A stretch of DNA of 64,000 nucleotides from Metridium senile. Taxonomy: Eukaryota; Cnidaria; Anthozoa; Actiniaria; Metridiidae. The notes beneath the pieces were generated by a model. The model had not been told where the DNA came from. It saw nothing but the letters and a program-made list of their open reading frames with translations, and did no database searches. Below, piece by piece: positions 22,772 through 32,900 of the stretch. The stretch is taken from positions 18,134,180 through 18,198,179 of the forward strand of contig OX459101.1 in assembly GCA_949775045.1 (NCBI GenBank), written 5' to 3'. The position numbers and the translations under genes are program-made. How positions within the stretch are numbered: position 1 is the first letter of the stretch; each line of letters opens with the position of its first letter.

Positions 22772-22845
22772 TTCACTATAATTATCATCACATTCATTAT
22801 CATCATTAGTATCATCATCATCATCAGGGTCATTCCACATCAGAC
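22515..22845. repeat. (CAT/ATC/ATT)n compound repeat in the pseudogene intron
   Basis: catcat and attatc units with an imperfect 18-bp period (cattatcattatcatcaca repeated). Frames through it are artefacts. Confidence 0.85.
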
Positions 22846-23205
22846 ATTGAAATAATGAAAATTTGACAACATTAAAAAGCGTGACAACATAAACATTAAT
22901 TAGCTGTGATTATCATTTATATCTGAATTCTAAAATGACTTATATATCACTTTAACATTACAGCATCTCTAGACCTTCCCAAGAACAAATCCCAACAGCT
23001 TCTTGTAGACGACTTCCTGCAAGTAAAAGGACAACAAGACTCATCCATATTCGCCTTAGGAGATTGCTCCTTTGTAGAAAGTAACCCATATCCATGCACA
23101 GCACAGGTTGCAGAGAAACAAGGCCTATACCTGGCTAAATCCTTAGCACTACATACTACAGGTACGCTAGTAGACAAGAACTGATTGATAGAGTGCTTTT
23201 CATTA

Positions 23206-23471
23206 GAGTGAAGTCATTTAACCCGTGAAATAAATATTAGACTAAGGCCTAGGTTATACGTCGAATCTCACTTGTGCCGAATACAATTCAAACAATAGAT
23301 AACTAGGCGGTCTTCTTTTGTTGTAATTGCATTCGGCACAAGTGAGATTCGACATATAACCTAGGTCTAATACACCTTAGCAGTCTCTAATTCCATTGTT
23401 TTCTTATGTGTCTATTTGTCTATTACACTTTAGCAAGCAATTTCTATTTCACGGGTTAAATGCCTTCACTC
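23206..23471. mobile_element. MITE of the 'ttaacccgtgaaa' family with a second MITE nested inside
   Basis: gagtgaagtcatttaacccg and gggttaaatgccttcactc are the ends, with TA at 23204-23205 and 23472-23473. The intact NDH-2 copy has the uninterrupted site (cattaaccagtgaaac near 33967), which confirms TA duplication. Confidence 0.85.
23245..23368. mobile_element. Inner MITE nested in the 23206 element
   Basis: ggcctaggttatacgtcgaa and ttcgacatataacctaggtc pair, continuing through tctcacttgtgccgaa / ttcggcacaagtgaga. The sister element at 18290 reads straight through the junction (attagactaacact), so this is an insertion. Confidence 0.8.
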
Positions 23472-23714
23472 TAACCGGTGAAACAAAGTGTATATTAAGT
23501 TAAAGTGAAATATGCACAGATAACAAAAGTGTCTAAAAAGGGTTCTTCCTCTTAAAGCATAAGCAGTAGTAAGTTTTGCGTAGGGTATTGTAAGTTGTAG
23601 TTTTTTGGTGCATGTCTTTTTATAGCTCTTATGTATAGTTTTATCATTAGCGTATCAACCTTTAGTTTTTATATTTTCTATATTATCAATTGTAAATATT
23701 ACTTTAATTTCATC

Positions 23715-23828
23715 TACGGACAGTCCCAGGAGGAACACAGGAAGCCCGACACTAAAAACGGCTGCGAGGGGAGACCAACCTACAGGTTGCTGTAGCTTTT
23801 CTTAATAAACTATCTATATGTCTATCTA
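23715..23828 (+). mobile_element. SINE tail fragment next to a pseudogene splice acceptor
   Basis: gacagtcccaggaggaacac through aggaagcccgacactaaaaa and a (TCTA)n-like tail, matching 35320-35455. It directly abuts the acceptor ctacag of exon 3 in both NDH-2 copies, so it was present before the duplication. Confidence 0.65.
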
Positions 23829-24111
23829 CAGGACGTGAATCAGAGGTACAGGCCTTCTCATGGAATAACAGTGGCGGGTATCAAGGTCTAGCAGATTTCC
23901 CAACTGGAAAGTTGCAGGGTTTCAAGTTGTGAAATCTATGGAGGTCTGTGTATTTGACCAAACTTGGTAGCTGGAGAGCACAATTTCAAGTTCCTTTTGA
24001 TTGGGCCAGAACTTTTATCTTTGGGAGGGACATCTCTCAATTCTAGGTCTCAAGTGTTATTGTAATAATAATTATAATATCTTTATTGTAAAGAGAGTAA
24101 CACTTCATCAT

Positions 24112-24285
24112 AAAGGATGGACCATTGGTTAATGGGGGATGGGGATATCATGCACAAAAAAACCCTAAAAAAATATTGTGCACAGCCTTGAAAGCTTAAA
24201 ATATAATATCATGCATGCGCACCGAAAAAGTGCCCAGTACGGCCCCAACCCCCCATCAAATGTATAATGCTCCCTCCCTAAGATA
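24112..24285. mobile_element. MITE-like element with ggaccattggttaatggggg-type ends
   Basis: ggatggaccattggttaatg at 24116 and ggccccaaccccccatc with ccctcccta near 24240-24282 form a degenerate inverted repeat, related to the better element at 39194-39419. Confidence 0.45.
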
Positions 24286-24567
24286 TTTTTCAAGTGGTTC
24301 TCAAATAAAATATAAATACATAAAAAAATATATACATAAAATAATAAATACAAAATAAAACATAATAACAAAAATGATCCTCCAATCATATCTCCTATTT
24401 TAGTCACATGGCGATCCCCTTTTTGTGATATTGTACATCAACCCTAGATTGGACAGTCTGCAACATTTTTAATTGTTGACCCGAGTTTACTTGAAAATAT
24501 TGTTTTAAAAAAGTATTTATTAATTTGTTTGTTTCATGAATGTTGTATTTATATATTTGTTTATAAA

Positions 24568-24629
24568 TGGAAACTAGCGAGTAAACTAGTATAGGCTGCG
24601 TCGGTGTTTGATATAAACGATAGGTAATA
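24568..24629. mobile_element. Left piece of the 'ggaaactagcgagtaaac' palindrome family, split by the next insertion
   Basis: Matches the left arm of the palindrome at 38743-39022. Its continuation (aatgaaatttgtaacacc) resumes at about 24913, after the MITE at 24630-24909. Confidence 0.7.
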
Positions 24630-24909
24630 GAGTGCTTACACTATGTCCATGAAATAAAATCTAAATAGTTACTAACTAATAGTTTTTATTTAGTGACTAT
24701 TAGTCACTATCACTCAACCGAAACAGCTTTAGTAACATGAATACACAATGAATAAAGTATCAACTTTCTATGGTTTTGAGTATTTGATTTCCCTTGTGTA
24801 TTGTTACTAAAGCTGTTCCAGTTGAGTGATAGTGGCTAATAGTCACTAAATAAAAACTATTAGTTAGGATTTCTTTAGATTCTATTTCATGGACATAGTG
24901 TAAGCACTC
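24630..24909. mobile_element. 280-bp palindromic MITE, TA-flanked, ends GAGTGCTTACACTATGTCC
   Basis: gagtgcttacactatgtcca and tggacatagtgtaagcactc pair, and the arms continue through tagtgactattagtcactat. TA lies at 24628-24629 and 24910-24911. The uninterrupted host palindrome at 38757 gives the empty site. Its terminus resembles the 51-bp satellite unit at 57183-57860. Confidence 0.8.
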
Positions 24910-25214
24910 TACAATGAAATTTGTAACACCTAAAAAATGTTTGACTCCAACAAAGGGTTTTTTTACGGTGTTACCAATTTCATGTATATTTGTTTGATTA
25001 TTTATTTGTTCTTTCCTTTATCTATTTTTAAATTTAAATTATTCATTTTTATTTATTTGTTTATCTATTTATTTATTTATTTCTATTCATTTGTTCACTT
25101 ATTTCTTCATTTTCATTTCTTCATTTATATATTTAGCTATCTATTTATTTATCTATTTATTTATATATCTATTTATTATTCATTCATTTATATATATATA
25201 TATATATATATATA

Positions 25215-25322
25215 CAGCCGATCTCGAAAAGGTTGTCCACCTGAAAAGACATATATACTAAAAGAAATATCACGTGACTCATTATATATTCACTTTCCGC
25301 GCGTGGAATATTCTGTCGTGCG
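25215..25322 (+). repeat. Left terminal inverted repeat of the 25215 transposon
   Basis: Begins CAGCCGATCTCG and runs into ttccgcgcgtgga. The accessory-gene ATG follows 13 bp after the repeat, so the repeat probably carries its promoter. Confidence 0.9.
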
Positions 25323-25334
25323 TTTGAAAGTAAT

Positions 25335-26975
25335 ATGGCGGCGAATTCAAACAATCAGTATCTTCCCTCGCTAGAAGTCCGAGTTCTAGACTCGGCAAAA
25401 AAGACCAGTTTTAGAGTAAGAAACGTAAGAAATTTCCAGGTCGTCGACACGATAGGAGAATTTAAGAAAGAAATAGCTAAACATTTCACCGAGCTAAAGG
25501 CCACCATCGCTGACAGTCACGTTGGCTACATCATGGAGCGTAACAAGAAGATATCTATAATTAATGACAAAGACTTGGAGACAGCATACGCCCATTTTAT
25601 AAATGGCAACCAGATGTGGCTAGACCCAAACCCAAACAAGAAAGAGAAAGAGAAAGACGCCGAAGCAGGACCCAAAAAGCGTATGTATTAGTTTCAAAAT
25701 TACAATTAAAGCAACTAAAGCATGTGAATTGTGTGGTTGTAATAATTATCACTTGTTTCAAGGCCTTTCACAGGCATGTTTTTTTCTTATTTTAATGAAA
25801 TAACTAAATGCTATCTTTATTTGTTGTTACATAGGAAGCCTGGAAAGCACTGAGAACAGAAGTTAGAAAATTGCTGAATTAATAGAAGAGCTAAAAGAGA
25901 TACACGGCTCGCAATTGTCACCTTATAAATACCGATTATGGGCTGAAATGATAGTAAGTCTCTATTCTTATGATTGCTAGTTATACCAATATAGACAGTC
26001 GATTTTTCAACCACGGCGAAATTTTAAAACAATTAACTTAAAATGTAAACCACGTTCAACTGGAATTGGTAATGATCAACGCATTCCATCGTGACGCCCG
26101 ATAACTCACTGTAGAATGCGCTCGATCATTTGTGCTCACAATTATAATAAAAATTTTAATTTCATGGTTTGCTATTTATACAAAAGGTAATAGTTTCACA
26201 TAAGCCGGTTCTTGTATGCTAATGTATTTCTTGTATGCTAATGAGGTCGTTGACAAGAAATATAACGAATTCACGTGTATACTTTGTTACAATAGAGCAT
26301 TTACTTCATTTCTAATTTTTTTATTAAACAAAAGTAACAACATAATTTTATTTAAGCCAGCAATGCATTCTGTGCTTATTTCTTAACTTATTTATTGATT
26401 TTCTAAGAAAGACTGTAATTGTGTTTCTATACTTGTAACAACGTATGCACGTGAATATGTCATATGTCTTGTCATAGACCTCATTAGCATATAAGAAACA
26501 CACTAGCATACAAGAACCAGCTTGTGTGAAACTACTCGATCTAATATCTAGTTAATTTTTCATTTTTCGTGCATTCTAGCTGGTTGGCACTGCCGATAAG
26601 GCCGCACTTCCAGATGTGCCAATGTTCTCGGCTAATCCCGCGAAACGGCCGGCAAAGCAAAATCTACTTGTTGAAGCACTAACCACAGTGGGAACATCAA
26701 TAGCAAGTGCTTTGCAGCCCGGACCAAGCCATTCTAATTCTGTAAGCACCCCCGTAGTGACACAGGTATAATGCATTCTGCCTTCTTTACTGATGTAAAA
26801 GAGTATGATGGATATTGTATCAAAATGGATGTTTTTCCCTCAACAGAATAGCACCGCTATAAGTAGGACTGACGTACTCAAGCAAATACGTGAGCTGTTT
26901 GAGTTGAAAGAAATGGGAGCGATCTCTGCTCAAGAATACGAAGACAAAAAGAAGATCATAATGAAGGATCTGTAG
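25335..26975 (+). CDS. Transposon accessory protein, ubiquitin-fold-like N-terminus and SHOCT-like C-terminus; one in-frame stop
   Basis: Exons 25335-25680, 25835-25953, 26580-26765, 26847-26975; GT-AG borders, 780 nt in phase (259 residues plus stop if the internal stop is ignored). In exon 2 a TAG at 25864-25866 interrupts an otherwise good frame: KIAELIEELKEIHG continues directly after it. The N-terminal ~95 residues (VRVLDSAKKTSFRVRNV ... GNQMWLDP) have alternating strands and a helix like ubiquitin/PB1-type folds (inference from pattern only). The middle is Pro/Ala/Ser-rich. The last ~30 residues (VLKQIRELFELKEMGAISAQ...) fit the SHOCT short C-terminal pattern, a helical oligomerisation-type module. 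Function is unknown; its place inside the inverted repeats, convergent with the transposase, suggests a transposition helper. The stop probably kills this copy or truncates it to ~125 residues. Confidence 0.7.
26193..26532. mobile_element. MITE nested in the accessory-gene intron, TA-flanked
   Basis: gtttcacataagccggttct and agaaccagcttgtgtgaaac pair, continuing through gtatgctaat / attagcatat. TA lies at 26191-26192 and 26533-26534. It lies in the intron between exons 2 and 3. Confidence 0.8.
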
Positions 26976-27100
26976 ATGCGTACTACAAGGAGAAAAAAAA
27001 CGCAGTACAGTTTTTTGTTAATTAAATTTTATTAGTTGACAAATTTACACGGATTTATTGTTTTGTTATCGAGTAGTTTGTGTACAAATACATACTATAT

Positions 27101-29112
27101 TTACAAATAACCTGCATGCCGCATGAATCCTTGGCAATTAGCTGCTGTGATTTGCCCAAATGAATTCCAAATCAAGGGTACGGGATCAGCAACACTTTGT
27201 AACACCAAGTCATTTTGTCTGAGATCATGTTTGACCATTGAAAATGATTCTTCTATCGGGTTTAGGTCAGGACTGTAGGGCGGTAAATATCGGATGATTA
27301 CTCCTGAGTTGTAGATTAAGTCCACAATATCGCCGGCGTGATGCACAGGATGGTTGTCTGTTTATATATGAAAAATAATTCAGTTTCGGCATTGATTTAT
27401 CAATGAATAATATATTTATTATAACTTGTCAATGAATGTTAGTAATAAATAGTAAAGAGCACAAATCCAAGTTGTAAGTTCACTTATTCAAATCGTGCAT
27501 GCAGTGGAGGGCGTACAGTTTATCTGTGAAACAATTGCGCAGAACTAAATTCATAAATCAATTGCTGTATATTATTCTCTAACAACTAGACTAGCATCAA
27601 CTAAATAATGTTCTTTTCCTTTCGTGAACAAGAAAACCACTCTAAATTGTTACAATTATACATCTGTTTGTTTCACGGATAAAGTGCAGTCAGAAAACCC
27701 AAGAAATACGCGTAACTCAAAATACGTGTACTGCAATCCTGCTAATCGCTGAGCCGTGTCAATGCTGCTTCTGTTCGCATGGATAATAAATGAAGCTAAA
27801 TGCGGTCAACGACTACATTTATGTATTGTGAGTAGCCGAATAAAGTTTATTTTCAGCATTTTTATGTAATTTCTGACCCTAAATTGAATGTAATATTTGT
27901 TCATGAAATCTTGCACGTGCATTTAGCATTTCATGTAAATAGCAGTAATTACAGCTAGCTACGCGTAGTTCATGGGTTTTCTGATTGTGCTTTACAATGC
28001 ATGTATTCCGTTATATTTAGCTTACCCATTACAAGGACAGATCGAAGGTTTCTTCCATTAAAAGTGTTCATGCTAGGAAGTAGATGATTTTGTAAAAAAT
28101 CCGAAAATGTTCCAGTGTTGAATGGCTGTCCTTCGCCTAACAGATATAAAGCTACGACACCATCGCATGATATAGCAGATACAGCATTGTAGTGGGGTCC
28201 CCAAGTGGAATAACATCGGTTCTGCACTGAAGCTCGGGTTCCAAGTGGGCTATATCCATAGTGACGTGTGATTCTCTTGTCCTTTAGTAATAAAAGGCGA
28301 AAATTGAATAGATAGATAGATAACATATCATAACATGACAGCCGATTAGGCTGAATTACGTGACTAAAGAATTATAATCCAATGATTATACAAATATATT
28401 GAAATTATAAAGTGTCAGGGCGATACAAGTTTTTGAATATAAACGAATCCACGTAAAGTAAAATGCGCTACCTGTATCGAATTGAAATAAACTAAAAAAC
28501 AGTGATATTCAACTCGAGTAGCCTTGTTGAACGAATGAACGTAAACACTTCGAATTCAGGTACTTACAATTCCAGTTTCGTCCAAGAACACCAGCTGGCT
28601 TGGGTCAAAGACTGTCATCTCAGCTTTAAACTTCAGCCTTAAATCTTCGTTTCTTCGTGAAGAGATTTGCTGTAACTAAATTATTGAACGTCCATATCTT
28701 ATAACATGCTAATACTTAATCAGTTTGAATAGTACAAAAACAAGTAATCAGTTAATACCTTCTTGCGCGTGAAGCCAAACCTGTGGACCGTACTGCAAAG
28801 TGTTTGGACACTGAATGCTGATCCTGTGGTGGCAAAGATTTTTGTTGCAATTTCTCTTAGTTGAATTTTTGGATTTTCTAAAAGTGCCTCCATAATGATA
28901 TATTCTTCATGCGGGAAAAACGTAACACTTCCCTTTGGACGGCCAAGACAACAGGGAATCACGTCGCAAGTCGTATAAAAGGTTCTACATATGCGCTGGA
29001 CTGTCTTCGGACTCACAAAAAGAGAACTAGCAATTTCGTTGTGTGTTTTGTCATAAAACAAACGCTGAAAAACAATTCTCCACCTCAAATCATCCGAGAA
29101 TGGACGCGGCAT
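27101..29112 (-). CDS. Tc1/IS630-type DD34E transposase, spliced, intact (324 aa)
   Basis: Cut-and-paste transposase of the 25215 element. Exons in transcript order: 29112-28759, 28675-28568, 28281-28026, 27357-27101; GT-AG borders, 975 nt in phase, no internal stop. N-terminus MPRPFSDDLRWRIVFQ opens a paired-like double helix-turn-helix (about residues 5-46 and 65-115) separated by GRPKG, as in Tc1 proteins. The catalytic core has the first Asp in FLDETG, the second in the VMDNH motif (the Asp codon spans an intron) and the Glu in PYSPDLNPIEE; 34 residues separate the second Asp from the Glu (DD34E). Exon 2 could start six bases later (CAG acceptor), which removes two residues. Three introns are unusual for Tc1 elements. 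The protein should bind the long terminal repeats and insert at TA. Confidence 0.9.
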
Positions 29113-29128
29113 TTTTTCAAATTGATAC

Positions 29129-29233
29129 GCACGACAGAATACTCCACGCGCGGAAAGTGAATATATAATGAGTCACGTGATATTTCTTTTAGTATATATG
29201 TCTTTTCATGGTGGACAACCTTTTCGAGATCGG

Positions 29234-29236
<3 letters not shown>
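29129..29236 (-). repeat. Right terminal inverted repeat of the 25215 transposon
   Basis: Inverted copy of 25215-25322, 17 bp upstream of the transposase ATG. A (TA)n tract follows to 29282, then a lone cagtcgtttgcaaaaattct end of another TA-element family. Confidence 0.9.
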
Positions 29237-29282
<46 letters not shown>

Positions 29283-29285
<3 letters not shown>

Positions 29286-29675
29286 TCGTTTGCAAAAATT
29301 CTGACCGCATCAAAGTATATCGGGTGCATTGTGGGTAATGTTTATTTATGCCTTTGAGTGCTTTTATGCGCTCTTGGTAGTATCAGAACCAACCATAATA
29401 CTTCAATGATGCTTACTACATGTCATTGAATAAATTCTGAAAAAAATTGGAGCGTTTTAAGGCAGAATTACCTACATATCTATATACCTATATATATATA
29501 TATACATACATACATTTATTTGTTTATTTATCCATTTATTCATTTTTATGAATTTATTATTTTGTTTGTTTATCTATTTTTTGTTTATCTATCTATTTTT
29601 GATCTATCTATTTTTGATCTATTTATTTATTTATTTATTTATTTAGTGTTTCATGTTGCTATAAAATAAAAAGGT
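29283..29675. other. Lone transposon end and (ATTT)n before the intact NDH-2 copy
   Basis: cagtcgtttgcaaaaattct at 29283 looks like a Tc1-type end without a partner nearby. From 29510 to 29650 the DNA is ATTT-rich, like the stretch before the first NDH-2 copy. No gene. Confidence 0.5.
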
Positions 29676-29919
29676 GCTATTAAATATCCTCACGAACTAA
29701 TTTTGGGTTTCCTGTCCCGTTCATACCACAGGGATCCCGTCATATTGACTTTCGGTTCGCATCGGTGGGTCACGGAATCACCTCTGGCGCAAAACACATC
29801 TGCAACGTACATTATTTCTTATCCAACTGTGCGAAACAACAGTCTGTATAATGAAGTAACACTGTGAGTTAATAATGATTATTTTTGTAGAAGTTTTGGT
29901 ATAACTACAAAGGTCAATC

Positions 29920-32900
29920 ATGTTTCGTGTCAGGCGGCCATTTTGTCGATTACCAGAATTAGCCGTCCGAAACGTACGTCTTTTTAGCGTGAGTAAAACT
30001 TTACCAAGACAACGCTTAATCATCTTAGGAACTGGTTGGGGTAGCTATAGTGTCTTGAAGCATATTGATAAGAAATTGTTCGATGTGATAGTAGTCAGCC
30101 CTAGAAATCACTTTCTCTTCACTCCATTACTATGCAGCACGACTGTTGGAACTCTTGAATTTCGCAGCATCATTGAACCGGTTAGAAACACTGGCTTCAG
30201 AGATGAGCACCACTTTCAACTTGCACAAGCAACGAAGCTCTACCCACAAGAACGAAGGATGGTTTGTAAGAGTACTCTAAACGACGAAGAAGTAGAGTTG
30301 TATTATGACAAGCTAGTTATTGGTGTAGGGGCAGTTAGCAACACTTTTGGCGTGCCAGGAGTCTACGAACATGCTTTCTTTCTTAAAGAAATAGCCGATG
30401 CAAGAAGAATTAGAAATCAAATTTTGATCAACTTTGAGCTTGCAATGCAGCCTGGGATTGATGAGGCTGAAAAGAAAAGATTGTTACATTTTGTGATTGT
30501 CGGTGGGGGACCCACTGGAGTAGAGTTTGGAGCAGAGCTGTATGACTTTGTAAGACAAGATGTTGCAAGGTTATATTCACACGAGAAGGAGAATGTTCGT
30601 GTGACCCTGATAGAAGCGCAACATATATTACCATCATTTGACAAGAAGCTGCGTAAGTTTGCTGAGAAGAAAATGAGGCAGCGTGAGCAGTTTAAGTTAC
30701 TTCAGAGCAGTGTAACAGAGGTGCGTGAGGATGGAGTCACCCTTAAAGATGGTACTACAATGCCATGTAGTATGGTAGTGTGGTCTACAGGACTTGCTCC
30801 AAGGGAATTCACAGGTATGCAGCATCATTATTACTTCACAAATTTACAAATTTATGATAGTTTCGCGTGGTATGTCCTCTTATTTACCACGATTGGTGCC
30901 ATTGAATTGACTAAATTGCTGTGGATCCACGAGACGAAGTCGAGTGGATCCACAACAATTTGACAATGAGATGGCACCAACTGTGGTAAATAAGAGGACA
31001 TACACTGTACCACAAGAAACTATCGCAAATTTGTTTTTTGCCACATTAAAAATATTTTTTGCATGTGCACGAGGGAAGCGAGAAAATTAGAGAGAAAATA
31101 GCAACGTGGTATGTACTCTTATTTATCATGGCTCTCAACCAATCAGAAAGTGATTTATAAATTATTTTTGTTATTGTGACCTACCAGTACCTACCAGTAC
31201 TAAAGCAGGCACATGAGAGTAAACTGAATATACAAACATCTGTATCAAGTGTTACAGAGGGGAACAGAGGAACCAAAATACCGTGTTTTGACCCTAATGT
31301 ATTTTCATTATCATAATTATCATGATCACTATCATCATCATATGTTCATTATCGTCATCTTTTATTTTTTCATCAGTAACACATACAATACATTTTCCAA
31401 TGACAACAAGAATTACACTACAATATTATGAAATTCATAATTATTTACAACTTATCTAGTAACACCTTAGGTTTGTCACCCAAGATGAAATATATAATAC
31501 ATACTTCAATAACAACAACAATTATACTACAATTATATTAACTACAGATTATTTACAACTTATCAAGTAACACCCTAGGTGCGTCACCCTAGATGAAATA
31601 TATAATACATACTTCCAATAACAACAACAATTATACTACAATAATTATATTAACTACAGATTATTTACAACTTATCAAGTAACACCCTAGGTGTGGTACA
31701 CTAGATGAAATATATAATACTAATGGCATTTTAATAACATGCATATAACACAACCCACCACCATTATCACCATCACCATCATCTTCACTATAATCATTAT
31801 CACCTTCATTATCATCATCATCATTATCATCTTCACTTTAATCATTATCACCTTCATTATCATCATCATCATCATCATCTTCACTTTAATCATTATCACC
31901 TTCATCATCATTATCATCATCATCACAATCATCATCATCTTCACTATAATCATTATCATCATCATTATCATCATCATTATCATCATCATCATCATTATCA
32001 TCATCATTATCATCATCATCATCATTATCATCATTATCATCATCATCTTCACTTTAATCATTATCACCTTCATAATTATTATCATCATCATTATCATCAT
32101 CATCACAATCATCATCATCTTCACTATAATCATTATCATCATCATTATCATTATCACCTTCATTATCATCATCATCATCATTATGATCATTATCATCATC
32201 ATCTTCACTTTAATCATTATCACCTTCATAATTATTATCATCATCATTATCATCATCATCTTCACTATAATCATTATCATCATCATTATCATTATCACCT
32301 TCATTATCATCATTATCATCATCATCTTCACTTTAATCATTATCACCTTCATAATTATTATCATCATCATTATCATCATCATCTTCACTTTAATCATTAT
32401 CATCATCATAATCATTATCATCATCATCTTCACTTTAATCATTATCATCATAATCATTATCATCATCATTATCATCATCATCATCATCTTCACCATCATC
32501 TTCACTATAATCATTATCACCTTCATAATTATTATCATCATTATCATCATCACTTTAATCATTATCACCTTCATAATCATTATCATCATCATTATCATCA
32601 TCATAATCATTATCATCTTCACTTTAATCATTATCACCTTCATCATCATTATCATCATTATTATCATCATCATTATCATCATCATCTTCACTTTAATCAT
32701 TATCACCTTCATAATTATTATCATCATCACCATCCTCATCATCTACAATAATTATAATAACTGCAGTGATGGATGAAGAAGGGGGGGGGGGGGGGGGCGT
32801 TTTCAATTCTTCAGTATCATATCTGTTATTCTTCTTATTTTTCAACTTCAAAGGAGGGTGTGGCTAGTCATCTAATTGTACTTTTCACAGTTGTGTTCAT

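Larger units (their letters stand above)
21328..24046 (+). pseudogene. NDH-2 alternative NADH dehydrogenase, decayed upstream copy
   Basis: Homologous over its length to the intact copy at 29920-35690. Exons: 21328-22192, 22964-23161, 23832-24046. Damage relative to the intact copy: the second dinucleotide motif GGGPTGVE is replaced by GGGHKLK (one codon lost plus substitutions) at about residue 196; ten codons around TMPCSMVV are deleted after residue ~270; about six codons including MLAYV are deleted in exon 3; and a TGA at 23930-23932 precedes the conserved C-terminal WRS...GRDISQF, which is still readable to 24046. All three deletions keep frame. The first flavin motif GTGWGS is intact. 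Loss of the NADH motif and the C-terminus argues against activity; a truncated expressed product cannot be excluded. Confidence 0.85.
25215..29236. mobile_element. Tc1/mariner-like DNA transposon, 4022 bp, two convergent spliced genes
   Basis: Terminal inverted repeats of about 108 bp start cagccgatctcgaaaaggtt (25215-25322 and 29129-29236) and differ only by one indel and about one substitution. TA lies immediately outside both ends, inside (TA)n. Near-identical arms imply recent movement. It contains a transposase gene on minus (27101-29112), an accessory gene on plus (25335-26975), and one nested MITE (26193-26532). It sits between the two NDH-2 copies. The transposase is intact, while the accessory gene has one stop, so whether this copy is autonomous is unclear. 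Confidence 0.9.

Noticed and set aside
31720..32776. Two ~340-residue poly-Ile / poly-Met frames
   Set aside because: ATC/ATT satellite in NDH-2 intron 1.
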